DNA of 64,000 nucleotides from Methanolobus sp. UBA32. GTDB lineage: Archaea; Halobacteriota; Methanosarcinia; Methanosarcinales; Methanosarcinaceae. The DNA is taken from NCBI GenBank assembly GCA_002507205.1, contig DAZF01000004.1, positions 5,696 through 69,695 of the forward strand, read 5' to 3'. The translations under genes and the position numbers were made by a program. Of the stretch, positions 8,971 through 16,659 are shown in pieces; positions within the stretch are counted from its first letter, which is position 1; every line of letters begins with the position of its first letter. The notes beneath the pieces were generated by a model, which was not told where the DNA came from, ran no database searches, and saw only the letters and a list, made by a program, of their open reading frames with translations.

Positions 8971-9019
8971 ATTTTATACATATTATGATTTTATACATAT
9001 TGTAATTTATATACACATT
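8971..9019 (-). promoter_or_regulatory. Tandem TATA-like repeats upstream of the 47-residue peptide gene
   Basis: The 14-mer ATTTTATACATATT (plus strand) occurs at 8971-8984 and again at 8988-9001, a 17-bp period, followed by a third degenerate copy at about 9004-9019. Read on the minus strand each copy contains GTATAAAAT, a plausible archaeal TATA box. The nearest copy is ~53 bp upstream of the peptide ATG, leaving room for a leader of ~25-30 nt. Duplication suggests strong or dual-start transcription, or overlapping operator sites. Confidence 0.5.
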
Positions 9020-9112
9020 TTAACAATATTTATTGTTTTTTTACAGGCTGAACATAAACATTAGCACACACCATATAAAAAGATTTCGGCACATATCAAG
9101 AAAAAAAGAAAT

Positions 9113-9652
9113 TCAGGAATTTACAAAGATATAGTCAACGTCTTTCTTCCCCTCATGGCAACTGATGCAACCGCCCACTATTCCTTCTGCGTTAACGTCT
9201 CCCTCAGGAGAATAAGATGCCCAGAACCAATCATTATTCTCGGGAGCAAAGCCTTCTGATTTATACATCAGATAGATTCCCGTGAGCTCTTTGTCGGCGT
9301 TGAATCCTTCTTTGACAACCATTGTTTCATATGGCATTGTTGCCCCGCCTGTTTCTGCTGAGGACAAAGCATTGTCGGAGACATATATGGAAACATAATC
9401 ACCATGTACACCATTGCCCTCCATCATTGCTTCCTTGCCAGGCCATATGGACCATCCCTTGTAAGTATCATTTTCAGTAAAAGCGGAGAACAGAGATGAT
9501 GCATCCGGTTCAGACACCTGCATACCCACATCATCGTTTACGGTTTCTTCGGCATCCTGTGACGTCATATCATCCTCAGTAGCTGAATCAGTACACCCTG
9601 AAATACCAACGATACAAATCACTATCAAAAGCATGAATGTTTTAATTCTCAT
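9113..9652 (-). CDS. Cytochrome P460-like haem lipoprotein
   Basis: I place the start at ATG 9650-9652 (MRIKTFMLLIVICIV), giving 179 residues, because it puts a lipobox (VGISGC) directly after one hydrophobic segment; an ATG seven codons earlier is the alternative. The mature part has an acidic linker and then a P460-type domain: KGWSIWPGKEAM, YMVYKS-like strand (IYLMYKSEGFAPE), and a C-terminal CISCH (CxxCH) haem-c motif followed by KKDVDYIF, the family's typical ending. Cytochrome P460/c'-beta proteins bind one haem and react with hydroxylamine or NO in bacteria. In a methanogen the partner is unknown; detoxification or extracellular electron transfer are possibilities. Confidence 0.8.
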   Translation of the reverse strand: MRIKTFMLLIVICIVGISGCTDSATEDDMTSQDAEETVNDDVGMQVSEPDASSLFSAFTENDTYKGWSIWPGKEAMMEGNGVHGDYVSIYVSDNALSSAETGGATMPYETMVVKEGFNADKELTGIYLMYKSEGFAPENNDWFWASYSPEGDVNAEGIVGGCISCHEGKKDVDYIFVNS

Positions 9653-9760
9653 ACAATAACCCCATTTAGACATTTACACTGAACTATATAACAGTTACTT
9701 GAATTTACATAGAACCTTTGTCGTAAGAGATATAATATATGCAGGAGACTTTCGCTAATC

Positions 9761-11038
9761 ATGCCAGAGCTAAACATCGACAGAACACTCACATACATCG
9801 AAGGGACACAGCGGGTCTTTGATGAAAAAAGTACTCTAGAGAAGGTAAACAATAATTCCAAACAGATAGGAGTTACCAGAGTTGCCAGCATCACTGACCT
9901 TGACAGAATAGGAATACCCGTTATTTCAACCATCAGACCCAGCGCAGCAGAAGGCGCAATATCAGTTTATTCAGGGAAAGGCAACACTGAGAATCAGGCA
10001 AGGATATCCGCAATTATGGAGAGTTTTGAACGATGCCTGGCAGAAAGGAACGGACTGAACAACGACGTGGCAGAAGATATCAAAGCTCAGCATATTATAG
10101 ATAATTTTACAGCCATGAGGGAAACCCACCGCGTAGTCGACCCGACACTCCTGCTCATAGCTGAAGATTACAGCCCCCAGGCATTTGTAGAATGGATAAG
10201 TGGATGGGATCTTTTAAAGAAAGAGGAGATCTTTGTTCCTGCAAATGCAGTATATCACCCATATGATGCCCCCGGAAGAGCTTTGAAGTTATTCAGAAGT
10301 AACACTAACGGACTTGCAGCAGGAAACACTATAGAAGAAGCCATATTCCATGGCCTGCTGGAAGTCATTGAAAGGGATGCATTGAGCATAGCAGAGTTCA
10401 ACCGCAATCCCGGAAAAGAGATAATCCTCACAGAAAATGATGGTGAGAATTATGAGCTTCTGCGCAAGTTCACTGACAATGAAGTCGAGGTCAAATTGTG
10501 GGCATTGTCCCATGATACAGAAATAACAACTGTGGTTGCAGTTACCGATGATACCAGACTCAGAGATGCCGCACTCCTTGTAATGGGTGCAGGTGCACAC
10601 CTCAAACCTGAGATAGCAGTAAAAAGAGCACTGACAGAAGCCGCACAGTCAAGGGTTGTGCAGATACACGGTGCCCGAGAGGACACCGAACGTGAAAAGT
10701 TTGTCAGGGACATAGGATATGACAGAATAAAACGCATGAACAAGTACTGGTATGAGGACGATGAACAGACATCCATGCGTGATCTGAAAGACCTGTCAAA
10801 AAACACGCCTGCCGAAAGTATCGATGTGGTACTGGAACAATTGAGAAATATTGCAGACTGCGCCGTAGTTGTAGATATGTCAAGAGAAAGCATACTTGTT
10901 CCAGTTGTCAGAGTAATTATCCCTTCCTTTGAGATGTACACACTTGACAGAGAGCGTGTAGGCAAAAGGGCGAAGTCAGGACAGAGAAAGAGACTTGCTC
11001 CAAAGGACAGGCCATGGAGAACCGGACGCCGAAAATGA
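9761..11038 (+). CDS. ycaO: YcaO-type ATP-dependent thioamidation enzyme (McrA thioglycine)
   Basis: A 425-residue YcaO-fold protein. Visible family features are the ATP/Mg-binding segments [13 protein letters not shown] (as '[13 protein letters not shown]', near residue 85-98) and [25 protein letters not shown] (near 185-210, with the E-x-x-E-R core), plus [14 protein letters not shown] near 287. It lacks the proline-rich C-terminus of azoline-forming cyclodehydratases and ends in a basic tail. Together with TfuA, this family installs thioglycine in McrA of methanogens. The next gene, tfuA, overlaps its stop (ATGA). The nearest upstream GGAG is ~13 bases from the ATG, and a TATA-like GATATAATATATG lies ~30 bp upstream. 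Confidence 0.92.
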   Translation: MPELNIDRTLTYIEGTQRVFDEKSTLEKVNNNSKQIGVTRVASITDLDRIGIPVISTIRPSAAEGAISVYSGKGNTENQARISAIMESFERCLAERNGLNNDVAEDIKAQHIIDNFTAMRETHRVVDPTLLLIAEDYSPQAFVEWISGWDLLKKEEIFVPANAVYHPYDAPGRALKLFRSNTNGLAAGNTIEEAIFHGLLEVIERDALSIAEFNRNPGKEIILTENDGENYELLRKFTDNEVEVKLWALSHDTEITTVVAVTDDTRLRDAALLVMGAGAHLKPEIAVKRALTEAAQSRVVQIHGAREDTEREKFVRDIGYDRIKRMNKYWYEDDEQTSMRDLKDLSKNTPAESIDVVLEQLRNIADCAVVVDMSRESILVPVVRVIIPSFEMYTLDRERVGKRAKSGQRKRLAPKDRPWRTGRRK

Positions 11039-11697
11039 GTAAAAATACCAAAATCCTTGTATTTGCAGGCACAAGCATAAGCCACGAAGATGCTGCAAAG
11101 GTGCTTGATGCCACATACTGGCCACCCATATCCAGAGGAGATATTGACAAAGCCATTCGTCAGGGATACGTGACAATAGGCATAATTGACGGGATCTTTT
11201 TTAGCCGGGCAGCTGTGGCCCACAAGGAAATAATCAGGGCAATAAAGGAAGGAATAACTGTCGTTGGCGGTTGCAGCATGGGAGCGCTCCGGGCTTCCGA
11301 GCTTGATGTCCACGGAATGACAGGAGTGGGGCAAATATATGAATGGTACAGGGATGGAGTCATCGAGGATGATGATGAAGTAGCAGTTGCCACAAATCCC
11401 GATACATTCGAACCAGTATCAAACCCCATGGTCAATATACGGGAAACTTTTAAGGCAGCACTCGAGTCAGGCATCATCAGCGATGATGAATTCAGTCATA
11501 TAACTGAACTTGCCAAACGGACACACTATACGGAAAGAAGTTACTTCGGAATCACAAAGGAAGCTTCAAGGAAAGGAATCATCGCGGAGGATAAAGCAAG
11601 CGAGCTCCTCAGGTTCTGTATGGAGAGCGAGTGTAACGTGAAAAGAGAAGATGCACTCCTTGTTCTTGAAAAAATAAAGCAGATCATAACAGAATAG
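11035..11697 (+). CDS. tfuA: TfuA, partner protein of YcaO in McrA thioamidation
   Basis: A 220-residue TfuA-like protein. I choose ATG 11035, which overlaps the ycaO stop as ATGA; an in-frame ATG at 11014 would add seven residues. Family features: KILVFAGTSISHEDA at the N-terminus, FFSRAAVAHKEI, and the hallmark VVGGCSMGALRASEL near residues 77-92, followed by GVGQIYEWYRDG. TfuA supports the YcaO enzyme, probably by sulfide delivery or substrate presentation. The gene ends back-to-back with the convergent ABC permease with no intergenic base, and a weak AGCAG/CTGCT inverted repeat (11678-11707) spans both ends. Confidence 0.92.
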   Translation: MSKNTKILVFAGTSISHEDAAKVLDATYWPPISRGDIDKAIRQGYVTIGIIDGIFFSRAAVAHKEIIRAIKEGITVVGGCSMGALRASELDVHGMTGVGQIYEWYRDGVIEDDDEVAVATNPDTFEPVSNPMVNIRETFKAALESGIISDDEFSHITELAKRTHYTERSYFGITKEASRKGIIAEDKASELLRFCMESECNVKREDALLVLEKIKQIITE

Positions 11698-12513
11698 TTA
11701 AGCTGCTATTTTTGGTTTTAATCCGTCATACAGGAAGTGCAGTATATAGACGGAAGACATTACCAGGATTATTGTTGCACCTGAAGGAGCATCGAACAGA
11801 TAGGACAGTGACAATCCCACGATGCTGAAAAATATACCGAAGAATATTGCAATATACATCATCTTCCCAAGATCATTGGTGTAATGCCTGCTCAGGGATG
11901 CCGGCATGGTAAGCAGTGCAATGATAAGGATGATACCTACCACCTTGATCAACAGTACTATTGTCAGTGCTATCAGGCAAAGCAGAAGCAGGTAAAGTTT
12001 CTCTACTGACAGGCCGGCAACTGTTGTGAATTCCTCGTCAAAACAAAGTGCCATGAACTGCTTATAATATGCATATACAATAAAGATGATAACCGCATCA
12101 AGACCCAGCATAAGATAGATATCCGACATTGGTACCGTCAGGATATTTCCGAAAAGATAGGTCATGAGATCCGGAGCATAACCAGGAGTCCAGTATATAA
12201 GAATAATACCTATGGCCATTCCCAGGGACCAGAGTATACCGATAGCAGTATCTTCAGCCACTTTTGACCTTTTACTCACAAGCCCCATGACAAGTGCGGA
12301 AAAGAGACTGAAAGGAATAAGACCGTAAAGAGGATTTATCCCGAGATAATAACCAAGACCGATACCTCCGAAAGAGGCATGAGTGATACCGCCACTGATG
12401 AAAACTATCTTTTTCACAACTACGTACACACCAATTATACCACATGCCACACTTGCCAGAATAGCGGCTAAAATAGCATTTCTCATAAAATCATACTGAA
12501 GTATTTCAAGCAT
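11698..12513 (-). CDS. Zn/Mn-type ABC transporter permease (ZnuB/MntB family)
   Basis: A 271-residue ABC-3 family permease with about 8-9 hydrophobic segments. I start it at ATG 12511-12513 (MLEILQYDFMRNAI), which follows the ATPase stop by 11 bp and has GAGGGTGA just upstream; the longer reading to 12582 overlaps the ATPase gene and is very polar. The family motif GGITHASFGGIGLGYYLG near residues 40-57 (consensus GxxSHxSFxGI) marks metal-specific permeases, and a second conserved segment is LLCLIALTIVLLIKVVGIILI. It forms the membrane channel with the adjacent ATPase and binding protein. Confidence 0.93.
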   Translation of the reverse strand: MLEILQYDFMRNAILAAILASVACGIIGVYVVVKKIVFISGGITHASFGGIGLGYYLGINPLYGLIPFSLFSALVMGLVSKRSKVAEDTAIGILWSLGMAIGIILIYWTPGYAPDLMTYLFGNILTVPMSDIYLMLGLDAVIIFIVYAYYKQFMALCFDEEFTTVAGLSVEKLYLLLLCLIALTIVLLIKVVGIILIIALLTMPASLSRHYTNDLGKMMYIAIFFGIFFSIVGLSLSYLFDAPSGATIILVMSSVYILHFLYDGLKPKIAA

Positions 12514-12524
12514 ACCGTTCACCC

Positions 12525-13274
12525 TCAGTGCTCTTTCAATACCCTGTGTGGCACACCGTGAGCAATTAGCTCTATCGGACACTGATATGATACTTCCAGG
12601 TCATGCGGACTTATTTCTTTAGAGTCATGATAGTGGAACTGACGGTTCAGACAACCTATCTTATCAACATATACCGAAACGGCACTGATGTCATGAGTGA
12701 CCATTATAATTGCTATCTCAGATTTAAGCCGGTTGAGAAGTTCGTAGAACTCTTTCTGCATCCTGGAATCTATGCCTGTGGACGGTTCGTCCAGTATTAA
12801 CAGTTTCGGTTTTGTAACAAGTGACCGGGCAATGAAAACTCTCTGTTTCTGACCACCGGAGAGCTCACCGATCTGCCGGTCCTTAAACTCAAACATCCCG
12901 ACTGTTTTGAGAGCATCACGTGCAGCATTGCGATCTTCTTCATTATACCTCTGAAGAGGACCTTTATGACTCAGGCGACCCATGAGCACAACATCACATA
13001 CAGTGATGGGAAAATCAAGATTTGAGGAATGATATTGGGGAACATAGCCCACATACTTCCTCATATTCTTAGGTTTTCCGCCCAGAAGCTTGACAGAACC
13101 TTTGTCAGGTGTGATCAGTCCAAGGATGACTTTCAGAAGAGTACTTTTGCCCCCTCCGTTGGGGCCTATGATAGCCAGGAAATCCTTGTCCTTCACAGTT
13201 AAATTGACCGATTCCAGAACACGAACACCGTCATAGCTTACCCATACATCCTTAAGTTCGATCACGTCATCCAT
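12525..13274 (-). CDS. Zn/Mn-type ABC transporter ATPase (ZnuC/MntA-like)
   Basis: A 249-residue ABC ATPase. Walker A is GPNGGGKSTLLK near residues 38-49, the Q-loop is VPQYHS, the signature is LSGGQKQR, Walker B is LLILDEPSTGID, and the switch histidine is in MVTHD. The GGGKST Walker variant and a YVGYVPQ Q-loop are usual in the metal-importer subgroup. I take ATG 13272-13274 (MDDVIELKDVWV), one base after the binding-protein stop, rather than an upstream in-frame ATG inside that gene. It powers metal import with its two neighbours. Confidence 0.93.
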   Translation of the reverse strand: MDDVIELKDVWVSYDGVRVLESVNLTVKDKDFLAIIGPNGGGKSTLLKVILGLITPDKGSVKLLGGKPKNMRKYVGYVPQYHSSNLDFPITVCDVVLMGRLSHKGPLQRYNEEDRNAARDALKTVGMFEFKDRQIGELSGGQKQRVFIARSLVTKPKLLILDEPSTGIDSRMQKEFYELLNRLKSEIAIIMVTHDISAVSVYVDKIGCLNRQFHYHDSKEISPHDLEVSYQCPIELIAHGVPHRVLKEH

Positions 13275-13275
13275 T

Positions 13276-14223
13276 TCAAGCCAGCCCTTTTTCAAATGCT
13301 TCTGCTACCTTTGCAAGGTTATCTATATAATCCTTTGCAAGCGGATCGACTTCCACCACCTCACCACCAATCTCGTTTGCAATAGCGGACGCACTGACAG
13401 TACTAAAGCCGGTCTGCACGAAGATCACTTTTATATTTTTCTCGTTTGCCTCATCAATAACACCCTGCATGTCCTTCACACTGGGCTCTTTACCTTCTAT
13501 CTCTACAGGCACCTCTACAAGACCATAGTAGTCTGCAAAATAACCCCATGCAGGATGATAAACTATGAAACTGCTGCCCTCTTTACCGGAAAGAGTGGTT
13601 CTTATCTGCTCATCCAGTTCATCAAGTTCTGCAAGATATGCATTTTTGTTCTCAAGATAAATTGATCCATTTTCAGGGTCAATCTCCACAAGGCCTTCGT
13701 AAATATTATCCACCATAATCTTCACGTTACCGGGAGATGTCCATATGTGAGGATCAAGACCCCCTTCCTCTTCGTGGTCACCATCACTTTCTATCTCAGC
13801 ATCATGTTCATCCTCATCCCCATAGGCATGAGCTTCCATTTCCCTCAAGGTTATACCTTTTGAGCAATCAATAATCATCATGTCCGGATTAAGGTCTGCG
13901 ATCTTGCCCATCAGATTATCTTCAATGGTTATCCCTGAGCCAACCATTGCATACATTTTTGCCTTGCTAAGATCCCTGAGCTGGCCAGGAGTGGGTTCAT
14001 ATGAATGAGGATCTGCGCCCGGAGGCACCATGACAACTACTTTTACATGATCCCCTGCAATCTTTTCCACAAATTCAGCCTGTGGAAGTACACTTACAGC
14101 CACTATCATACCGTCGGCAGTATCAGAGATCACATCTGAGGAACTTTGTTCATCGACACAACCGGCTGTTAAAATGATGAAAATCGAAAAGAGCATCATT
14201 TGAACCATCATACTTTTCTTCAT
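13276..14223 (-). CDS. Metal-binding ABC transporter lipoprotein (ZnuA/cluster A-I family)
   Basis: A 315-residue lipoprotein beginning MKKSMMVQMM at ATG 14221-14223, with GGAG about 9 bases upstream; the signal peptide ends in a lipobox (LTAGC). It has the cluster A-I plan: PQAEFVEKIAGD, GADPHSYEPTP (first ligand His), an acidic His-rich loop (residues ~130-155, with EDEHDAEIESDGDHEEEGG), then LDPHIWTSP (second His), YHPAWGYFADYY (third His) and a late Asp (EVDPLA). The His/Asp-rich loop favours zinc over manganese, but metal choice is not proven. Its promoter has a regular triple operator and sits downstream of a DtxR-family gene on the same strand. Confidence 0.92.
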   Translation of the reverse strand: MKKSMMVQMMLFSIFIILTAGCVDEQSSSDVISDTADGMIVAVSVLPQAEFVEKIAGDHVKVVVMVPPGADPHSYEPTPGQLRDLSKAKMYAMVGSGITIEDNLMGKIADLNPDMMIIDCSKGITLREMEAHAYGDEDEHDAEIESDGDHEEEGGLDPHIWTSPGNVKIMVDNIYEGLVEIDPENGSIYLENKNAYLAELDELDEQIRTTLSGKEGSSFIVYHPAWGYFADYYGLVEVPVEIEGKEPSVKDMQGVIDEANEKNIKVIFVQTGFSTVSASAIANEIGGEVVEVDPLAKDYIDNLAKVAEAFEKGLA

Positions 14224-14251
14224 AATAATATTACTCCACATTTTTGTAATT

Positions 14252-14278
14252 ACACCAAATTGATTGGTGTCATACCAA
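14252..14278 (-). promoter_or_regulatory. Triple half-site operator before the metal ABC transporter
   Basis: Three half-sites follow each other as ACCAA-N5-TTGGT-N5-ACCAA (14254-14258, 14264-14268, 14274-14278), a strict 10-bp repeat; the first pair extends to perfect 7-bp arms ACACCAA / TTGGTGT. The array lies between the DtxR-family gene and the binding-protein start, where a repressor would block transcription. Related half-sites GCCAA / TTGGC occur at 14781-14785 and 14811-14815 upstream of the regulator itself. That this is the DtxR-family operator is inference. Confidence 0.6.
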
Positions 14279-14312
14279 TAATTAACCATTTAAAAATAAC
14301 AGTCAAAGATAA

Positions 14313-14735
14313 TCAAAGAGAGCCACATGAAATATGTTTTATCTTACCACAAACACCCACAGTAGGATGGCCCATAGAACCACATATCCGATCTATGGCA
14401 GTTTTGGAGACTAATGCTTCAAATCGGGATACTTCGGCACAGGACTCCTCAGAAGAGAGACCATAATGAGTCAGCATCAGGCTTAGTATGTTATGCCGGT
14501 TAACAAAGAACTCGGCATACTGTTTGCCCATTTCAGTAAGTTGCACTCCCCTGTAAGGGACATGATCCACATAACCGGATTCGGAAAGATCGGTTATTGT
14601 CTTAGTAGATGTCGAGGGGTCGACATTCAACTCATTAGAGATATCAGTGGTCTTTACAAGACCACCTCTTTTCAAGAGGAATTTCAGATACTCCACTTTT
14701 TTAGGAGATAGCTCCAGCCCCGTGATTTCCTGCAT
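14313..14735 (-). CDS. DtxR/MntR-family metal-dependent transcriptional repressor
   Basis: A protein of about 140 residues with an N-terminal winged helix (YLKFLLKRGGLVKTTDISNE, then LNVDPSTSTKTITDLSESGYV) and a dimerisation/metal domain with HNILSLMLTHYGL and EESCAEVSRFEALVS. The E-x-x-C-A-E-x-x-x-x-E-x-x pattern corresponds to the ligand helix of the DtxR family. A C-terminal GHPTVGVCG piece ('CxHP' class, here GHPTVGVC) follows. No SH3-like third domain is present, as in MntR-type proteins. Start is ATG 14735 (an ATG three codons earlier is possible). It likely represses the downstream transporter when metal is plentiful. Confidence 0.88.
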   Translation of the reverse strand: MQEITGLELSPKKVEYLKFLLKRGGLVKTTDISNELNVDPSTSTKTITDLSESGYVDHVPYRGVQLTEMGKQYAEFFVNRHNILSLMLTHYGLSSEESCAEVSRFEALVSKTAIDRICGSMGHPTVGVCGKIKHISCGSL

Positions 14736-14925
14736 GATATGCAATAACTAAGAACACATATATATCTCTTTTGAAAATAAGCCAATTTATTCAATTATTT
14801 TTGGCATATACCCAACAATAGATATTGCATGGAAAACAAATGCTTTCAGACCCAGTTGAAAATTTCAGCATAAATGGCCGGAAATATATTTGTACACATA
14901 ACCAGGATTAAATTATGGGGTTAAG

Positions 14926-16335
14926 ATGTTAATACAACAGATATTCACAGAGAAAATTGCGCACAGCTCATACATACTGGCAGGGGACAAAACCTGTGCG
15001 ATCATCGACCCGAGAAGAGATATAGAGATATACCTGGAACTTACAAGAGACCTCGGAGTAAAGATCACACATATACTGGAAACCCATTTGCATGCCGATT
15101 TTATCTCAGGCCACATGGACCTTGCGGAAAGAACCGGAGCCACAATATACATGCCAAAATCAGCAAATTGCGATTTTAGATCAGTTCCACTTGCAGAAGG
15201 AGACTCATTTTCCATAGAGGACATCAAAGTAGATATTCTGGAAACACCCGGGCACACGCCTGAACACATATCATACGTGATCACCGACACTTCAAGAGGT
15301 GAAGAGCCAGTCGCACTTTTCTGCGGAGATACAATGTTTGTAGGCGATGTTGGAAGACCAGACCTCTTTCCCGGAAGAGCAGAGGAACTTGCATCAAAAC
15401 TGTACGATACCTTACATGAAAAACTGCTTAAATTACCCGATTTCTGTGAGATATACCCTGCACATGGAGCAGGCTCACTCTGTGGAAGAGCTATGGCATC
15501 CAAAAGAACAAGCACATTAGGCTATGAAAAGAATTACAATTATGCATTGAAAATAAATGACAGGGCAGATTTCATAGATTCACTGACAAACAATATGCCC
15601 GATGCACCTGACCATTTCAGCCGATGTACAGACATAAACCGTACAGGTCCGGATAAAGTAAAAGAACTCCACATCCCGGAAGCACTGGAAAATGACCGGT
15701 TCCGGGAAAAGATAAACACTGCGATCATCCTTGACGTTCGCAGCTTTGAATCCTTCGGCGGACAACATATACCCCAGGCTTACAACATAGATAGCAATTC
15801 AAATTTCCCCACCTATGCCGGATGGTTGCTACCACCTGAAAAAGATATACTCATTGTTTCAGACAACTACTTACAGGCATTGAACGCATGTACCCGGTTA
15901 CACCGCGTAGGACACGACAGAGTAGCAGGCTATCTCGAAAATGGAATGTACGGCTGGGTGACGGATGGACTACCTACAAGACATGTTCCGCAGATATCAT
16001 CGACCGAACTGCACGACAGGATAACTGCCGGAAAAGAAATGACGATATTGGATGTCAGAGCTGTCTCAGAGTATGAAGACTACCACATAGAAGGAGCTGT
16101 AAATATACCAGTGCAGGACCTAAGGGAGCGCTATACCGAGATCGACCAGGATACTGAGGCCATACTTATATGTGGCTCAGGACACAGATCCAGTATGGGT
16201 TGCAGTATCCTTCTGCAAAAAGGATTCTCCGGTGTGCAAAATGTAGCAGGCGGTATGACAGGATATGCTGCCGCAGGATATGGACCTGAATGCCCCATGT
16301 GCACCCTCCCCTGGGCACCTTTCAAAAATAAGTGA
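14926..16335 (+). CDS. CstB-like persulfide dioxygenase with pseudorhodanese and rhodanese domains
   Basis: A 469-residue fusion. Residues ~1-235 are a metallo-beta-lactamase fold with ETHLHADFISGH (HxHxDF variant used by the persulfide dioxygenase branch), LETPGHTPEHISY, FCGDTMFVGDVGRPDL and IYPAHGAGS. Residues ~260-355 are a rhodanese-like domain whose active loop (LIVSDNYLQAL) has no cysteine. Residues ~360-460 are a second rhodanese with the intact loop ILICGSGHRSS. This dioxygenase-pseudorhodanese-rhodanese order is that of CstB, which oxidises persulfide and yields thiosulfate. Oxygen dependence is puzzling in a strict anaerobe, so it may work in detoxifying brief oxygen or polysulfide exposure. 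SD GGGGTTAAG precedes the ATG. Confidence 0.88.
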   Translation: MLIQQIFTEKIAHSSYILAGDKTCAIIDPRRDIEIYLELTRDLGVKITHILETHLHADFISGHMDLAERTGATIYMPKSANCDFRSVPLAEGDSFSIEDIKVDILETPGHTPEHISYVITDTSRGEEPVALFCGDTMFVGDVGRPDLFPGRAEELASKLYDTLHEKLLKLPDFCEIYPAHGAGSLCGRAMASKRTSTLGYEKNYNYALKINDRADFIDSLTNNMPDAPDHFSRCTDINRTGPDKVKELHIPEALENDRFREKINTAIILDVRSFESFGGQHIPQAYNIDSNSNFPTYAGWLLPPEKDILIVSDNYLQALNACTRLHRVGHDRVAGYLENGMYGWVTDGLPTRHVPQISSTELHDRITAGKEMTILDVRAVSEYEDYHIEGAVNIPVQDLRERYTEIDQDTEAILICGSGHRSSMGCSILLQKGFSGVQNVAGGMTGYAAAGYGPECPMCTLPWAPFKNK

Positions 16336-16381
16336 ATGAATTAAACCGTATGATTGCTCACATGTAGTAGCCCTGATAGAA

Positions 16382-16567
16382 TCAATCAAAAGGCATACCC
16401 TTAAAAGTGAAGATTTCTTTCACCACGTAGAGGAAATCCATAATTTCATCGATGGACAGCAACAACAGTATCAATATAAGGAGTGCTATGAGCAGTTCTG
16501 AATAATCCGGAAGAGACTGCATCAGATGAGCGAAAGAGCCCACATGTCCATTTGCAGAATGTACCAT
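16382..16567 (-). CDS. Small single-pass membrane protein, unknown
   Basis: A 61-residue protein with a single strongly hydrophobic segment (LLIALLILILLLLSIDEI, residues ~24-41) and short polar ends. A good ribosome site (AGGTGAT) lies three to five bases before the ATG, which supports it as a real gene. It is the last gene of the minus-strand run containing the two MinD-ferredoxin ATPases but separated from them by ~90 bp in the upstream direction of those genes. I recognise no family. Placement suggests, but does not show, a membrane anchor for a neighbouring complex. Confidence 0.6.
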   Translation of the reverse strand: MVHSANGHVGSFAHLMQSLPDYSELLIALLILILLLLSIDEIMDFLYVVKEIFTFKGMPFD

Positions 16568-16659
16568 TTTATCACCTAAATAGAACTCTTACCAGCTATA
16601 ATAAAAGCGTATCGATGATTGTTAATGATTTTTGATTATAATCAATAATGCTATAGAAT

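Noticed and set aside
8971-9019. A/T repeats as part of a replication origin near Orc1/Cdc6
   Set aside because: The repeats look like TATA boxes in promoter position and are 1.6 kb from the initiator gene; no ORB-like G-rich motif is near.
10450-11334. A 294-codon open frame on the minus strand opposite ycaO-tfuA
   Set aside because: It lies fully antisense to two recognised genes, has no family features and low-complexity Ser/Cys composition, and no ribosome site.
9761-11697. YcaO-TfuA as a thiazole/oxazole peptide biosynthesis locus
   Set aside because: There is no dehydrogenase, no E1-like partner and no proline-rich YcaO C-terminus. The TfuA pairing in a methanogen points to McrA thioglycine. 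A peptide substrate is kept only as a low-weight alternative.
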